Source: Nitrospirota bacterium (GTDB lineage Bacteria; Nitrospirota; Thermodesulfovibrionia; Thermodesulfovibrionales; UBA6898). Taken from it: 46,713 nt of DNA. This document shows, piece after piece, positions 1 through 9,040 of the stretch; the first letter of the stretch is position 1; each line of letters begins with the position of its first letter. A program made the translations under genes and the position numbers. The DNA is taken from contig JAJZPM010000028.1 of NCBI GenBank assembly GCA_021811105.1, positions 1 to 46,713 on the forward strand. Reading direction: 5' to 3'. The notes under the pieces were generated by a model that was given only the letters and a program-made list of their open reading frames with translations, was not told the DNA's origin and did no database searches.

Positions 1-137
1 AAACAGTTGTTTCCCTGTTGTCCTCTCCCCTCTCAGCAATATCCCAGTCTGATACTTCTTTTCTTAAGGGTAGATGATTGTAAGAAAAAGGACTGCCTTT
101 AGGGTAGGTTAATGTTGGAGGTTACACCTGTCGGGGG

Positions 138-257
138 ATACAGAAGTTCATGCGGCGTGGGGTTGAAGCTTGTGCCCACGAGTGGAAACTCATCTGTGCT
201 ACGCACAATCTATTGAAGTTATGGCGCAGCGGCAAAATGGTGTTCAATGCAACCTAA
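138..257 (+). pseudogene. C-terminal remnant of an IS1182-like DDE transposase
   Basis: About 40 codons are open up to a TAA near 255-257 and read IQKFMRRGVEACAHEWKL followed by ICATHNLLKLWRSGK. The run of R-G-x-E ... E-W-x-L-I-C-x-x-H-N-L-L-K-L resembles the C-terminus of IS1182/DDE_Tnp_1 transposases. Stops lie just upstream in the same frame and nothing else of the enzyme is present, so this is a dead fragment. The family assignment rests on this tail alone. It marks old insertion-sequence activity at the left edge of the cobalamin locus. Confidence 0.55.
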
Positions 258-583
258 AAAGGGACAAAAGGGGAAGCCCGTCTTCATGCCCATCGATCAG
301 AATAGGATGACGAAGTGATCTCCATGATTCTGGCCCAAAGAATATCCCCTCGTATTTTGGGAATTTGATCGTTCGAAAAATGTTCGTGCAACAGGCTCTG
401 TATAGAAGTATTAACAGTTGAAGACTTCATCCAGAAAGAAACGCCAACGGGTCCGATTTCAACATCTCAGTTTCAGCTACAAAGTCGCATATAGTATGAA
501 GGTCGATATTTCATAATTACGGAAGGAATTGTTGATTATCTGAATGTTTAGTTCGCATCCGAAGTTGTCACAAACAAAAGGAC
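258..583. other. Gene-free stretch beyond the cobalt operon
   Basis: No coding region, RNA gene or clear terminator is recognisable between the transposase remnant and the end of the BPL_N gene. It may include the rest of the decayed insertion sequence. Confidence 0.4.
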
Positions 584-1897
584 TCAGATACAGTTATCCT
601 GCCCGTTGAGAAGGCGGCATACGATACAATCGATTTCGTCCAGGAGTTCCTTGAACTGACCACCGTAGCTCTTCGATTTTGAGAAAAGATCCTCTCGCAA
701 TGCCTGAATAGCAGCATCGTCACAACGTTCATAGGAAATATGTCCCTGCTGTAATGCTATGCGTTCGCGCATGAGAAGTTCCGCTGCCTTTCGGAGAAAA
801 GGCAGAAGCTTTTTTTTGAGTCCCATCAGGCTCTTTTCGATTTCGGGATCAAGACTATCTTGTATCAGCACGGTTATCTGCCTGATCATAACGTACAAAG
901 TGCAGTATTCGAGTCCGCGCACACCTCGTCTCCATTGGAGCAGGAGCGGATTTCTCCAGAACCAGAGAAAATTTCTGATGCCGAGGTCAATCAGATCAGA
1001 AGCCGCTGATTCAAGCTCGGAGGCAATGGCAAGAGAGAGAGACGGTTCGGATGACGTACTGCGTTTCTGTGGATTACGTTTGGGAGTTTCATATTTTTTA
1101 AAGGATCCATGGCCGTTCGAAAGATAATTCAAGAGATTCCTCAGGATAATTCCGCCGCTGCAGTCATCAATAGTATCAAAATGGATAAGAGAGAGAATAA
1201 CCTTACCCTCACCATACCTGCCTTCAATCACCGTTGGTTCACCCGCAATCCTGGATGGATCGAGGTTGATCTTATATATCTGCTCCAGCTCAGTCCACCT
1301 GTCGGTTATTGCAATATCACCGGTATTGAGGTCTGAGCTGAAAGAATCGGAAAGTGCCTTCCCGTACCGGGCAAGGACCCTGATTCCTTTTCCCATAGCT
1401 CCGAACTGAGGGGGCCACCATGCGTGAAAGATAGAATCCGGCATCCCATTCCAGATATCATGCTTTTGTGTTTTGACCCGTATCCTTCCACTGAAACTGG
1501 GGACCCTTTCTGTTGTCGGTTTTCTGCGGACATCAAGGAGTCCAAGACCGTCGCTTGTTGCAAGGCCTGCACCGCCGCAGAAGCCGAGATAACCGCCGCC
1601 ATCCCTCACAAAACCTCTGATCGCCTCAGCCCCTTCATCCCCAAGGGACTTCAATTTGTTTGAAGACCACCCGCCCGGGACAAAGATGACTGAGTAATCA
1701 TCAAGACATCCGGCACGGACATCTTCTGCGCGGACAAGTTTGAAGGGCAGGCCCAGTTTCTTCAACGCCGCATAGGCCATAATGCCCCAAAGGAAAGATT
1801 CATCCCAGAGAAGAGCAGCGCCCTTTTCAGCATGACGCGTCCTTTTTTTTATGAGAGGCTTCTCAGCCTTTTTGTGTATACTGCTTCTTTTTTTCAT
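584..1897 (-). CDS. BPL_N-domain (class I glutamine amidotransferase-like) protein, last gene of the cobalt operon
   Basis: The N-terminal 265 residues have the fold pattern of the biotin-protein-ligase N-terminal domain (BPL_N), a relative of class I glutamine amidotransferases. There is a strand ending VIFVPGGW, then GGGYLGFCGGAG with a nucleophile-elbow cysteine, then late strands GEPTVIEGRYGEGKVILS followed by HFDT. Residues 280-437 form a helix-rich extension that I do not recognise. There is no signal peptide, so it is probably cytoplasmic. Its 5' end overlaps the end of cbiGH by 35 bp, so it belongs to the same transcript and is probably controlled by the same cobalamin riboswitch. It could trim, amidate or ligate something in cobamide or cobalt metabolism, but neither function nor substrate can be read here. 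Codons 2-15 are rich in Lys and Arg, and a slightly later start is possible. Confidence 0.7.
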   Translation of the reverse strand: MKKRSSIHKKAEKPLIKKRTRHAEKGAALLWDESFLWGIMAYAALKKLGLPFKLVRAEDVRAGCLDDYSVIFVPGGWSSNKLKSLGDEGAEAIRGFVRDGGGYLGFCGGAGLATSDGLGLLDVRRKPTTERVPSFSGRIRVKTQKHDIWNGMPDSIFHAWWPPQFGAMGKGIRVLARYGKALSDSFSSDLNTGDIAITDRWTELEQIYKINLDPSRIAGEPTVIEGRYGEGKVILSLIHFDTIDDCSGGIILRNLLNYLSNGHGSFKKYETPKRNPQKRSTSSEPSLSLAIASELESAASDLIDLGIRNFLWFWRNPLLLQWRRGVRGLEYCTLYVMIRQITVLIQDSLDPEIEKSLMGLKKKLLPFLRKAAELLMRERIALQQGHISYERCDDAAIQALREDLFSKSKSYGGQFKELLDEIDCIVCRLLNGQDNCI

Positions 1898-3668
1898 ACC
1901 CGCGCGGAGTTATTAAAAGTCCGTTCCAGACAAAGGACTTCGAGTTGCCGATGATGACCGTTGACTGCATATCAATGTCATGGTTAAGCATCTGTTCCAG
2001 ATCAATGATTACGATTGTTTCGTTCTCTCTCATGGCCGCTTTGACAATGCCGACCGGTGTTTCAGGAGGTCTGTGGCCGAGGATGATCTCTCTGGCCCTG
2101 CCAATATGGCCTGCACGTCCCCTGCTTTTGGGATTATACAGTGCTATCACAAAATCTGCGGCGGCGGCTGCATCGAGCCTCTTTTCGATCGTCTCCCAGG
2201 GCGTCAGCCTGTCAGAGAGGCTTATGGCAGCAAAGTCATGCATAAGCGGGGCGCCAAGGCGTGATGCACAGGCATTCAAAGCCGAAATGCCGGGGACGAT
2301 CTCCACCGACGGCATTGTCCCTAAAGGTCTTTGTTTCGTGGATGCATCTTCTGCACTTGTCTTTAGCAGTTCAAGTACAAGCCCTGCCATGGCATAGACG
2401 CCGGGATCGCCGCCGCTGACGACCGCAACATTCTTGCCTTCTGCAGCAAGTTCTATTGCCTTCCTGCAGCGGTCGATCTCCTGGGTCATCCCGGTCGATA
2501 TAACTTCCTTGTCTTTTGTCAGCTCGCGAATAAGGTCGAGATAGGTGCCGTATCCGACAATGGCATCAGCGTCACGGATGCATTTCTGTGCGTAGGGAGT
2601 GATATGATCAATGCTGCCCGGCCCTGTGCCGACGACGCAGACTTTTCCCCTGCTGCTTGTTGCGAGCCCGTTTCTTTTGTCTGCCGGGGCGTCTTTTTTC
2701 CCGGCAACTGCAACCGCAACATTGCCTTTCTTCTGTTTTGACACGATAAGATCTCCTCCTCCTGATGCCAGAATTGCCGACGGCTCGGCTACTGCCTTTG
2801 CTCCTGTTGCCCGCAGGGCTGCCTCTGATATGCTAATCCCCTTGACAGTATTTAATTCATCGGCGCTGAAGATCGCGACCGGCAGATGATATTTGTCGGC
2901 AAAGGCCCTCAGTCCGGGTTCGGCAGCTTTAATGTCGATTGTCGCCAGTGAGCAGACTGATAGAAATGCCAGATTATTACGATCAAGGGTTTTCATCACC
3001 ACTTCTTCGATTTCCTCTGCTGATGTCCCTCGGTTGCAGCCTATGCCGAGCACAAGCGTCTGAGGCCTCAGGTAAACAGCCTGCCTAAGGCTCCGCCCAT
3101 CCACAAGCTTCCTGCTTGTCACGATCATATTAGCTGAATCAGCCTTATCCACTTCTATAAAAGCTTCCGGCAGAGGAAGATCCTCCTCACTGAATATCAA
3201 AAGAGAACCTTTGTTGACCAGTCTGGTCCCAACCCTGGCAAGAAGATCTCCATTTTCTACGGTGAGTCCATTGTCCCGCGCCCAGAGGTCTACAGCCGGC
3301 AGCTCATTAACGTCTGATGCTGTCGTAATGACCGGCGCACCGCCCAGAAACCCTGCAATCTCTTCTGCCATCTGGTTTGCCCCTGCAAGATGACCTCCCA
3401 GGAGGCTAATTGCGTACTCTCCTTTTTCATCGAGAACAATGACCGACGGATCTGTTTTTTTGTCCTTGATAAGCAGAGCAATCGACCTCAGGACAATGCC
3501 CGCTGCCATGATGCAGACAAACGCCCTGCCAGGCAGCCATTCATCACAAATGGTCTGTTTGTTAAAACGCTTCACTCCGGCGTTGGGATAGAATTCCGTA
3601 AGCCTTTCGGCCAGGGCCCGCCCGTTATCAGTGATATAAAAGATCGAGATGCTATTTTCTGTATTCAT
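1863..3668 (-). CDS. cbiGH: CbiG-CbiH fusion: cobalt-precorrin-5A hydrolase / cobalt-precorrin-3 C17-methyltransferase
   Basis: A 601-residue fusion. Residues 1-325 are CbiG: the N-terminal part carries GGHLAGAN near 91-98, and a mid/C-terminal part starts LVLGIGCNRGTS near 206-216. CbiG opens the delta-lactone and releases acetaldehyde. A low-complexity linker (about 325-340) leads to CbiH, which begins GKVCVVGTGPGSIDHITPYA, the SAM-binding first strand of tetrapyrrole methylases, followed by VVSGGDPGVYAMAG. CbiH methylates C17 and contracts the ring. The two activities are consecutive in the anaerobic pathway, so the fusion makes metabolic sense. The start overlaps the end of cbiF by 17 bp and the 3' end overlaps the BPL_N gene by 35 bp. 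No key motif appears to be missing. Confidence 0.93.
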   Translation of the reverse strand: MNTENSISIFYITDNGRALAERLTEFYPNAGVKRFNKQTICDEWLPGRAFVCIMAAGIVLRSIALLIKDKKTDPSVIVLDEKGEYAISLLGGHLAGANQMAEEIAGFLGGAPVITTASDVNELPAVDLWARDNGLTVENGDLLARVGTRLVNKGSLLIFSEEDLPLPEAFIEVDKADSANMIVTSRKLVDGRSLRQAVYLRPQTLVLGIGCNRGTSAEEIEEVVMKTLDRNNLAFLSVCSLATIDIKAAEPGLRAFADKYHLPVAIFSADELNTVKGISISEAALRATGAKAVAEPSAILASGGGDLIVSKQKKGNVAVAVAGKKDAPADKRNGLATSSRGKVCVVGTGPGSIDHITPYAQKCIRDADAIVGYGTYLDLIRELTKDKEVISTGMTQEIDRCRKAIELAAEGKNVAVVSGGDPGVYAMAGLVLELLKTSAEDASTKQRPLGTMPSVEIVPGISALNACASRLGAPLMHDFAAISLSDRLTPWETIEKRLDAAAAADFVIALYNPKSRGRAGHIGRAREIILGHRPPETPVGIVKAAMRENETIVIIDLEQMLNHDIDMQSTVIIGNSKSFVWNGLLITPRGYEKKKQYTQKG

Positions 3669-4458
3669 GACAGAATTTCATGTCATAGAGCTTTGATGTC
3701 TTGCCCGTCTTTCCTGTCGAAGCCCGCAGAGATTCTCCGACATAGATGAGTGCAGTCTTTCGTATGCCCGCCTTTTTGACCTTTCCGGCTATTGTCTCAA
3801 GCGTACCCCGGACGATCTTCTGCTCAGGCCATGAGGCCTTTTCTATAACGATAACGGGTGTGGCCTCAGGATAGCCCAGCATCAATCCTTCGACAACTTT
3901 TTCGATCATACCTACGCTCAAAAAAATCACCATCGTGGCGCGATGCCGCGCAAGGCCCGAGAGTTTCTCGGGTTTCGGTACCGGTGTTCTCCCTTCAATC
4001 CGAGTAAAGATAACGGTCTGGCTGATTTCGGGTATTGTCAATTCCTGCCCGAGTGCCGCTGCCCCGGCCAATCCGGATGAGACGCCTGGGACTACTTCAT
4101 AGGAGATCTTCAGTTTTCTGAGCCGTTCGATCTGTTCTGATATGGCGCTGTAGAACGATGTATCACCGGTATGGAGTCTGACCACAAGCTCATTCCGGGC
4201 AACGGTCTGTTTCATGACCGAGATGATCTCGTCGAGGTGCATGGTTGCTGAGTCGTAAATATGCGCCCTGATCCCGTCGAGTAGTGCAGGATTCACAAGA
4301 CTGCCTGCGTAGATAACAACGTCTGCAGCATCGAGAAGCTTTCTGCCTTTGAGTGTTATCAGTTCGGGATCGCCCGGCCCTGCGCCAACAAAATAAACAA
4401 TAGATTTTTGCTGAACTTTTTTCTTCTGCTTTGTATCCATATTTCCCTGCCCCTTCAT
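3652..4458 (-). CDS. cbiF: Cobalt-precorrin-4 C11-methyltransferase
   Basis: A tetrapyrrole (SAM) methylase of 268 residues, the normal length for CbiF/CobM. After a basic N-terminal stretch it starts IVYFVGAGPGDPELITLKG, then has VIYAGSLVNPALL, the CbiF-specific signature, and LHTGDTSFYSAISEQIERL with VVPGVSSG for SAM and substrate contacts. It adds the C11 methyl group to cobalt-precorrin-4 in the cytoplasm. ATG overlaps the cbiL stop by 4 bp, indicating translational coupling. The first 15-18 residues are lysine- and glutamine-rich and not conserved in the family; MDTKQK at residue 7 is an alternative start. Confidence 0.93.
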   Translation of the reverse strand: MKGQGNMDTKQKKKVQQKSIVYFVGAGPGDPELITLKGRKLLDAADVVIYAGSLVNPALLDGIRAHIYDSATMHLDEIISVMKQTVARNELVVRLHTGDTSFYSAISEQIERLRKLKISYEVVPGVSSGLAGAAALGQELTIPEISQTVIFTRIEGRTPVPKPEKLSGLARHRATMVIFLSVGMIEKVVEGLMLGYPEATPVIVIEKASWPEQKIVRGTLETIAGKVKKAGIRKTALIYVGESLRASTGKTGKTSKLYDMKFCHEYRK

Positions 4459-5171
4459 TTCCGTATAATCACGATCGAGAAGTAGTTGAGATCTTCCTCC
4501 CTGACTTCACGCAGGTCGTGCACGATCTTCTCGTCCTCCATGCCTGCCCTTGCCACGTAGACAGCCCTGTCCAGAAGATTAGCGGTTTTCAGGGTCGATA
4601 CGATATTCGAAAAGACCTTGCTCACCTTCATGAGGACGACGGTCTCGAACTGCATTAATACATCATGAAGATCTCCGGTGTAGTTTGCCGGAAGAATCGC
4701 CACCCGGTCGTCCGCTATCCCCAGGTAGGTCCCTGAGCGCGCAGCAGAGGCGGTGATGGAGGAAACCCCGGGGACCAGTTCTATGGAGATAGCAGGATCA
4801 AGTTCGAGCAGACGGTTATGCAGATAAAAAAAAGTGCTGTATATTGTCGGGTCCCCGAGCGTAATGAAGGCAACATCAATCCCCCTGCCAAGCCGTTCCA
4901 TGACAGCCTTCACCGTATCCTGCCACTGCAGATCGAGCTCGTCCCCCGCTTCGGAGGCACGGGTCTTTTTCATCGGGAAATATGCCTCGATGATCTCCTT
5001 GCCCGAGAGGTCGGCTGCCTTCTGCGCGATCGAGAGGGCAAGGCTGCTGCCTTCTTCTCTGCCTTTCGGCACAAAAACCGTTGGCACCTGCCCGAGTATC
5101 CGCACCGATTTCAGGGTCATAAGCTCGGGATCTCCCGGCCCAATCCCTAACACATAGAGTCTGCCTGTCAT
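4455..5171 (-). CDS. cbiL: Cobalt-precorrin-2 C20-methyltransferase
   Basis: A 238-residue tetrapyrrole methylase that opens with LYVLGIGPGDPELMTLKSV and goes on with VFVPKGREEGSSLALSIA, the insertion typical of CbiL/CobI. It then has VAFITLGDPTIYSTFFYLH and ELVPGVSSITASAA. It performs the first ring methylation after cobalt insertion, at C20, on the product of the CbiX domain encoded in the neighbouring operon. Length and motifs are normal. The start codon overlaps the cbiET stop by 4 bp, and the stop overlaps cbiF by 4 bp. Confidence 0.93.
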   Translation of the reverse strand: MTGRLYVLGIGPGDPELMTLKSVRILGQVPTVFVPKGREEGSSLALSIAQKAADLSGKEIIEAYFPMKKTRASEAGDELDLQWQDTVKAVMERLGRGIDVAFITLGDPTIYSTFFYLHNRLLELDPAISIELVPGVSSITASAARSGTYLGIADDRVAILPANYTGDLHDVLMQFETVVLMKVSKVFSNIVSTLKTANLLDRAVYVARAGMEDEKIVHDLREVREEDLNYFSIVIIRK

Positions 5172-6469
5172 ATATTTTTTTCTCCTGAGATGATAAATAT
5201 TGGATTCAGACCGCTCATATGCAACCTGCCGGCAACGGGCCGTGAGCGGGAGACCGTCACCTCTGATACTGATACAAGAAAACCGGCCTGCTCAAGACAG
5301 GTTATACCTTCATGAAGGGTGTCGAGCATTGTCGCCGTGATCACCACGATGCCTGAATCCATGCATTTGTCGATGAACGTGATAATCTCAGAAAGTCTGC
5401 CGTTGCTTCCACCTATAAAAACCCTCTGAGGCATTGGCAGCCTGTTCAGGATATCAGGCGCCGCGCCATCCACGATGGTGATATTGGCGGCTTCAAACGT
5501 GGTCTTGTTCTGCCTGATATGGGCCAATTGCCCGGCATCCTTTTCTACGGCATAAACCTCTGAACCCGGGCAGACCCGGGCGATTTCCAGAGATACCGAG
5601 CCTGAGCCTGCACCAATGTCCCATACCGTACTTCCGGAAAAGAGTTTCAGCTTATGGATTGCAACAGCCCTCACTTCGTCTTTCGTGATCAATCCGCGGC
5701 TGTGAGATATCGCCTCCTCTGAAAGACCGAAGAGAGGCGATCCGTCTGGAATAGACTTATCAGCGGCAGTGTCGTCTTTCATCACAATCACGACGTTCGG
5801 GTCTGAAAATGACAGGCCTGCAATCTCCTCCGGAGTGCCCCTGGTGATTTTTTCTTCCGCATAGCCGAGCTTCTCGCAGACATGGATGAGAAGTCTATGC
5901 CTGATATCTGATGCATGAAGAAAAGAAGCAATAGTTGTTGGACTCTTTTCCCTGTCCGTGAGCATACATATTTTGTTATGTGTCCGGACCAGAAGAGGGA
6001 GATCCTCAAGGTCGTACTTCAATCTTCTCCTCTTTCCCGGATCAGGACCACCATGAAGGCTGATCAGCAGGGCATCATCCCAGGGGATCCCGATGCGCGA
6101 GAATGCCAGCTGAATACTTGAAAGGTCCGGCAATATATCGATATTTTCCCGTCCAAATTCCAGAACAGCCCTTCTTCCAATGCCGAAGAAGAGGGGATCA
6201 CCCGAGGCCAGGAGCACGACAGGCCTTAAATCAGCCCCTGAATCAGCACTTGAATCATTCTCTGTCAGGCACTGTCTGATCGCATGCATGGTTTCGTCAA
6301 CAGAATTGATCACCTGCATCCTGTCTTTGACGGCTCCATATTCATCATATCGGCTGAAGACCAGAGCCAGACGCTGCGACGTAAATACGGCACGGGCGTC
6401 CAGCAGGGTTTGCCGACCCTTCTGATCGAGCGGCCTGTAGCCGATGCCTATGACCGACAATCTACTCAT
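5168..6469 (-). CDS. cbiET: CbiE-CbiT fusion: cobalt-precorrin-7 C5-methyltransferase and C15-methyltransferase/decarboxylase
   Basis: CbiE occupies the first 210 residues: LSVIGIGYRPLD at the N-terminus and VVLLASGDPLFFGIGRR for SAM binding. CbiT follows with a Rossmann methyltransferase motif I, VWDIGAGSGSVSLEIARV, preceded by the typical ITKDEVRAV entry. Together they methylate C5 and C15 and decarboxylate the C12 acetate, the job of CobL in the aerobic pathway. The frame is open from 6493, but I chose the ATG at 6469 (MSRLSVIG) because it overlaps the cbiD stop by a few bases, like its neighbours, and the protein then starts at the conserved strand. A short Ser/Asp/Ala-rich insertion lies before the VVLLASGDP motif. 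Confidence 0.92.
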   Translation of the reverse strand: MSRLSVIGIGYRPLDQKGRQTLLDARAVFTSQRLALVFSRYDEYGAVKDRMQVINSVDETMHAIRQCLTENDSSADSGADLRPVVLLASGDPLFFGIGRRAVLEFGRENIDILPDLSSIQLAFSRIGIPWDDALLISLHGGPDPGKRRRLKYDLEDLPLLVRTHNKICMLTDREKSPTTIASFLHASDIRHRLLIHVCEKLGYAEEKITRGTPEEIAGLSFSDPNVVIVMKDDTAADKSIPDGSPLFGLSEEAISHSRGLITKDEVRAVAIHKLKLFSGSTVWDIGAGSGSVSLEIARVCPGSEVYAVEKDAGQLAHIRQNKTTFEAANITIVDGAAPDILNRLPMPQRVFIGGSNGRLSEIITFIDKCMDSGIVVITATMLDTLHEGITCLEQAGFLVSVSEVTVSRSRPVAGRLHMSGLNPIFIISGEKNI

Positions 6470-7649
6470 GATGAGCAATGACCGTACCCTCATAAGATAT
6501 AAGATATATCGTCACCGGGACCCCGTTAGTGAAGGATTCTGCAAACTGCTTTGCAGCAGCGCAGACCTTCGACAGGATGGCCCCGGTATTATTTATGGAT
6601 GAAGAGAACAGCACATCGAGCATCTCCCGGGCAGTATTGAATTCAGCAGCATTGTCATCGATATGAGCGCCGAGCGCCTTGACAAAATCCGCGGCCTTTT
6701 TCGTGTCCAGTGCGCCGTGGCGCACATGGGTCTGCGGTGTCACCATGGCTATCTTGAGCATCTTTGCCCATTGCGCGGAGAGGTGTATCCGCGCAAAATC
6801 ATGTTCAGCGGCTGCCCGCAGCGCATACTCGAGATAATCGCCCATCATGACATACATCTCTTCAGGCAATTTATAATGGGCCATATGCGCGTGCTCAGAC
6901 GTTCTTCCTGAGGAGAGCACGATCTCCGAGTGGCCCATTGCCCTGGCCACATCCATTGATGCTGAGATTGTTGCCGTCCACGCCTCGGACGAGATCGGTC
7001 TCACGATCCCGGTAGAACCGAGAATAGAAATGCCTCCCACAATGCCGAGTCTCGAGTTGAGTGTCTTCTTTGCGAGACGTTCGCCGTCCGGCACAGAGAT
7101 GGTCACTTCTAGACACTGGATTCCCAAAGTTTTGGCTTCGTTCTTCGCCTCTGATACCGCTTCCTGAATCATCCTTGACGGTCCCGGATTTATGGCCGGC
7201 TCCCCTATCCTCACAGGAAGGCCGGGCCGCGTGACGACGCCGACGCCTGTCCCGCCACGGATGATCACCTCGGCATTTTCGTTATTGTCCTTTAGGATGA
7301 CATCCGACCGTATCTCTGCCCTATTGGTGATGTCCGGATCATCGCCTGCATCTTTGATAACAGATGCCCAGGCAGTTTTATCTCCGATCGTGAATCCTGC
7401 ATCGTGAATTTTGAATTTATGCCTGCTTCCATCGGGGAAGGGAATCTCTACCTGCTGAGGTATGACTGTTTCCAATAGTTCGGATGAGCTGGGTTTGGAT
7501 AAGTTGGGTTCGGATGGGCCGGGTCCGGGCAAACCATCTGCAGAGGCAGATATCGTCCGGCAAAGGATGCTAACGGCAGCTTTTGTCGCGGCTGCAGCGC
7601 ACGCGCCGGTTGTATATCCTGTTCTGAGCTGTCTACTTTTCGATCCCAA
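6462..7649 (-). CDS. cbiD: Cobalt-precorrin-5B C1-methyltransferase
   Basis: The N-terminal signature LRTGYTTGACAAAATKAAV is diagnostic of CbiD. Later motifs include GGTGVGVVTRPGLPV, GGISILGSTGIVRPIS and VLSSGRTSEHAH. CbiD is unrelated in fold to the other corrin methylases and adds the C1 methyl group in the anaerobic route. At 395 residues it is slightly long. A Pro/Ser-rich insertion at about residues 38-57 (GLPGPGPSEPNLSKPSSSEL) sits between the N-terminal helix and the next strand and is encoded by imperfectly repeated DNA (about 7470-7535). The start overlaps cobO by 17 bp. It lies between cobO and cbiET in the riboswitch-led operon. Confidence 0.93.
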   Translation of the reverse strand: MGSKSRQLRTGYTTGACAAAATKAAVSILCRTISASADGLPGPGPSEPNLSKPSSSELLETVIPQQVEIPFPDGSRHKFKIHDAGFTIGDKTAWASVIKDAGDDPDITNRAEIRSDVILKDNNENAEVIIRGGTGVGVVTRPGLPVRIGEPAINPGPSRMIQEAVSEAKNEAKTLGIQCLEVTISVPDGERLAKKTLNSRLGIVGGISILGSTGIVRPISSEAWTATISASMDVARAMGHSEIVLSSGRTSEHAHMAHYKLPEEMYVMMGDYLEYALRAAAEHDFARIHLSAQWAKMLKIAMVTPQTHVRHGALDTKKAADFVKALGAHIDDNAAEFNTAREMLDVLFSSSINNTGAILSKVCAAAKQFAESFTNGVPVTIYLISYEGTVIAHHE

Positions 7650-8151
7650 CTCTTGCCTTTACCCCTTTATTGCTGTAATGTTTTATCTCTTTCATCTCGG
7701 TGACAAGGTCTGCTGCTTCGATGATCTTTTCATCTGCATATCTCCCCGTGATCACAAGCTCAAGCCTCGCCGGCTTGTTTTTGATCAATTCAAGCAGAGT
7801 CTCAACACTGATCAGTCCGCGCTTAACAGCTACATTTGCTTCATCGAGAATTATAACATCATAGTCACGTGACAGCATAACAAGCCGCGCCTCTTCCAGC
7901 CCCTTCTGTGCCGCTGCAATGTCCAATGCGGTTGCCTGACGATTCAGGATAAGGCCTTTTCCATACTGCTTTGCGGTAATGAAGTCACTAAACCGTTCAA
8001 GTGCCCTATGCTCGCTACACATTCTTTTTTTGATAAACTGTGCAATGAAGACCTTGTGCCGGGCACCTGCAGCACGCAAAGCAAGACCCAGGGCCGCAGT
8101 CGTCTTGCCCTTGCCGTTCCCGGTGTAGACCTGGACATAGCCTCTACGCAT
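7633..8151 (-). CDS. cobO: Cob(I)yrinic acid a,c-diamide adenosyltransferase
   Basis: A CobA/CobO/BtuR-type ATP:corrinoid adenosyltransferase of 172 residues. It has the P-loop VYTGNGKGKTTAALGLALRA near the N-terminus, FIAQFIKKR, the Walker-B-like DVIILDEANVAVKRGLI, and the C-terminal VITGRYADEKIIEAADLVTE. It transfers the 5'-deoxyadenosyl group from ATP to Co(I) to make the coenzyme form. The C-terminus is trimmed compared with enterobacterial BtuR, which is common. The start overlaps the cbiO stop by 8 bp. It probably acts on both newly made and salvaged corrinoids. Confidence 0.92.
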   Translation of the reverse strand: MRRGYVQVYTGNGKGKTTAALGLALRAAGARHKVFIAQFIKKRMCSEHRALERFSDFITAKQYGKGLILNRQATALDIAAAQKGLEEARLVMLSRDYDVIILDEANVAVKRGLISVETLLELIKNKPARLELVITGRYADEKIIEAADLVTEMKEIKHYSNKGVKARVGIEK

Positions 8152-9040
8152 GAGTGTCCTTCATTGTCTTGAGGATCTCTCGCCGTGCCTCTCCGACGGT
8201 GAGCGGGATCTTAGTAAAAGGAACCCCGTCCTCGTTCTTGAGCCGGTAGATCAACTCGGCTATCTGAGGCAACCTGAGCTTCATCTGTGCCATCTCCTTT
8301 GGTGCAGTGAATACATCAGCAGGCGAACCGCTGCGCACGATCCGCCCTTTGCTCAAGATGTAAAGACGGTCGAGAAACAAGGGAACGAGGTCTACGCTGT
8401 GTGTCGCCATGACAATAGTCACGCCCTGCTCCCTGTTCAACCTGGTCAACAGATCCATCATTTTGTATTCGCCCATGGGATCGAGACCCGCCGTGGGCTC
8501 GTCGAGCAGCAGGATCTCATGGCCCATGGCCAGAAGCCCGGCGATGCAGATACGCTTCTTCTGCCCAAAGCTCAGATTATGGATGGACTTCCTGGCGGAG
8601 CTGTCCATATCAACGGCATTCAGGGCGCTGTTCACGCGCCGGGCAACCTCGTCCTTACCAAAACCCATGTTCAGCGGCCCGAAGGAAACATCTTCAAACA
8701 CCGTGGGCGCGAAGAGCTGCTCGTCTGGGCTCTGGAACACCAACCCTATCTTTGCGTAGATTTCCTTTGGAGACAATTTTTTAATGTCCTTCCCGTCAAG
8801 CTGGACCAGCCCCCTGTAATCCCGCACCAACCCGTCCATGACCTTAAGTAATGTAGTTTTGCCGGAGCCGTTCGATCCCAAGACGCCGATAAACTCACCT
8901 CGACCGATTGCAAGATGGATATCGGTCAATGCCACAGTTGTGTCAGAATACTCAAACGCTAAAATATCCACGGACAATCGAATATCGGCGCTTTTCTGAC
9001 TCCTGACTCCTCCTTCCTGACCTCTTCTCACATTTTCCAT
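8144..9040 (-). CDS. cbiO: Cobalt ECF transporter ATPase
   Basis: An ABC ATPase with Walker A GSNGSGKTT (residues 55-63), Q-loop VFQSPDEQLFAPTV typical of CbiO/EcfA, signature LSFGQKKR, and Walker B ILLLDEPTAGLD with the switch histidine in MATHSVD. It powers Co(II) uptake with CbiM, CbiN-like and CbiQ encoded just upstream in the transcript. The protein is 298 residues. The N-terminal extension MENVRRGQEGGVRSQKSADI is not conserved in the family and is encoded by simple GGAGTCAGGAGTCAGAA-type repeats near 8995-9025, so the family core starts at about residue 22. The gene overlaps cbiQ by 13 bp and cobO by 8 bp. Confidence 0.93.
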   Translation of the reverse strand: MENVRRGQEGGVRSQKSADIRLSVDILAFEYSDTTVALTDIHLAIGRGEFIGVLGSNGSGKTTLLKVMDGLVRDYRGLVQLDGKDIKKLSPKEIYAKIGLVFQSPDEQLFAPTVFEDVSFGPLNMGFGKDEVARRVNSALNAVDMDSSARKSIHNLSFGQKKRICIAGLLAMGHEILLLDEPTAGLDPMGEYKMMDLLTRLNREQGVTIVMATHSVDLVPLFLDRLYILSKGRIVRSGSPADVFTAPKEMAQMKLRLPQIAELIYRLKNEDGVPFTKIPLTVGEARREILKTMKDTHA

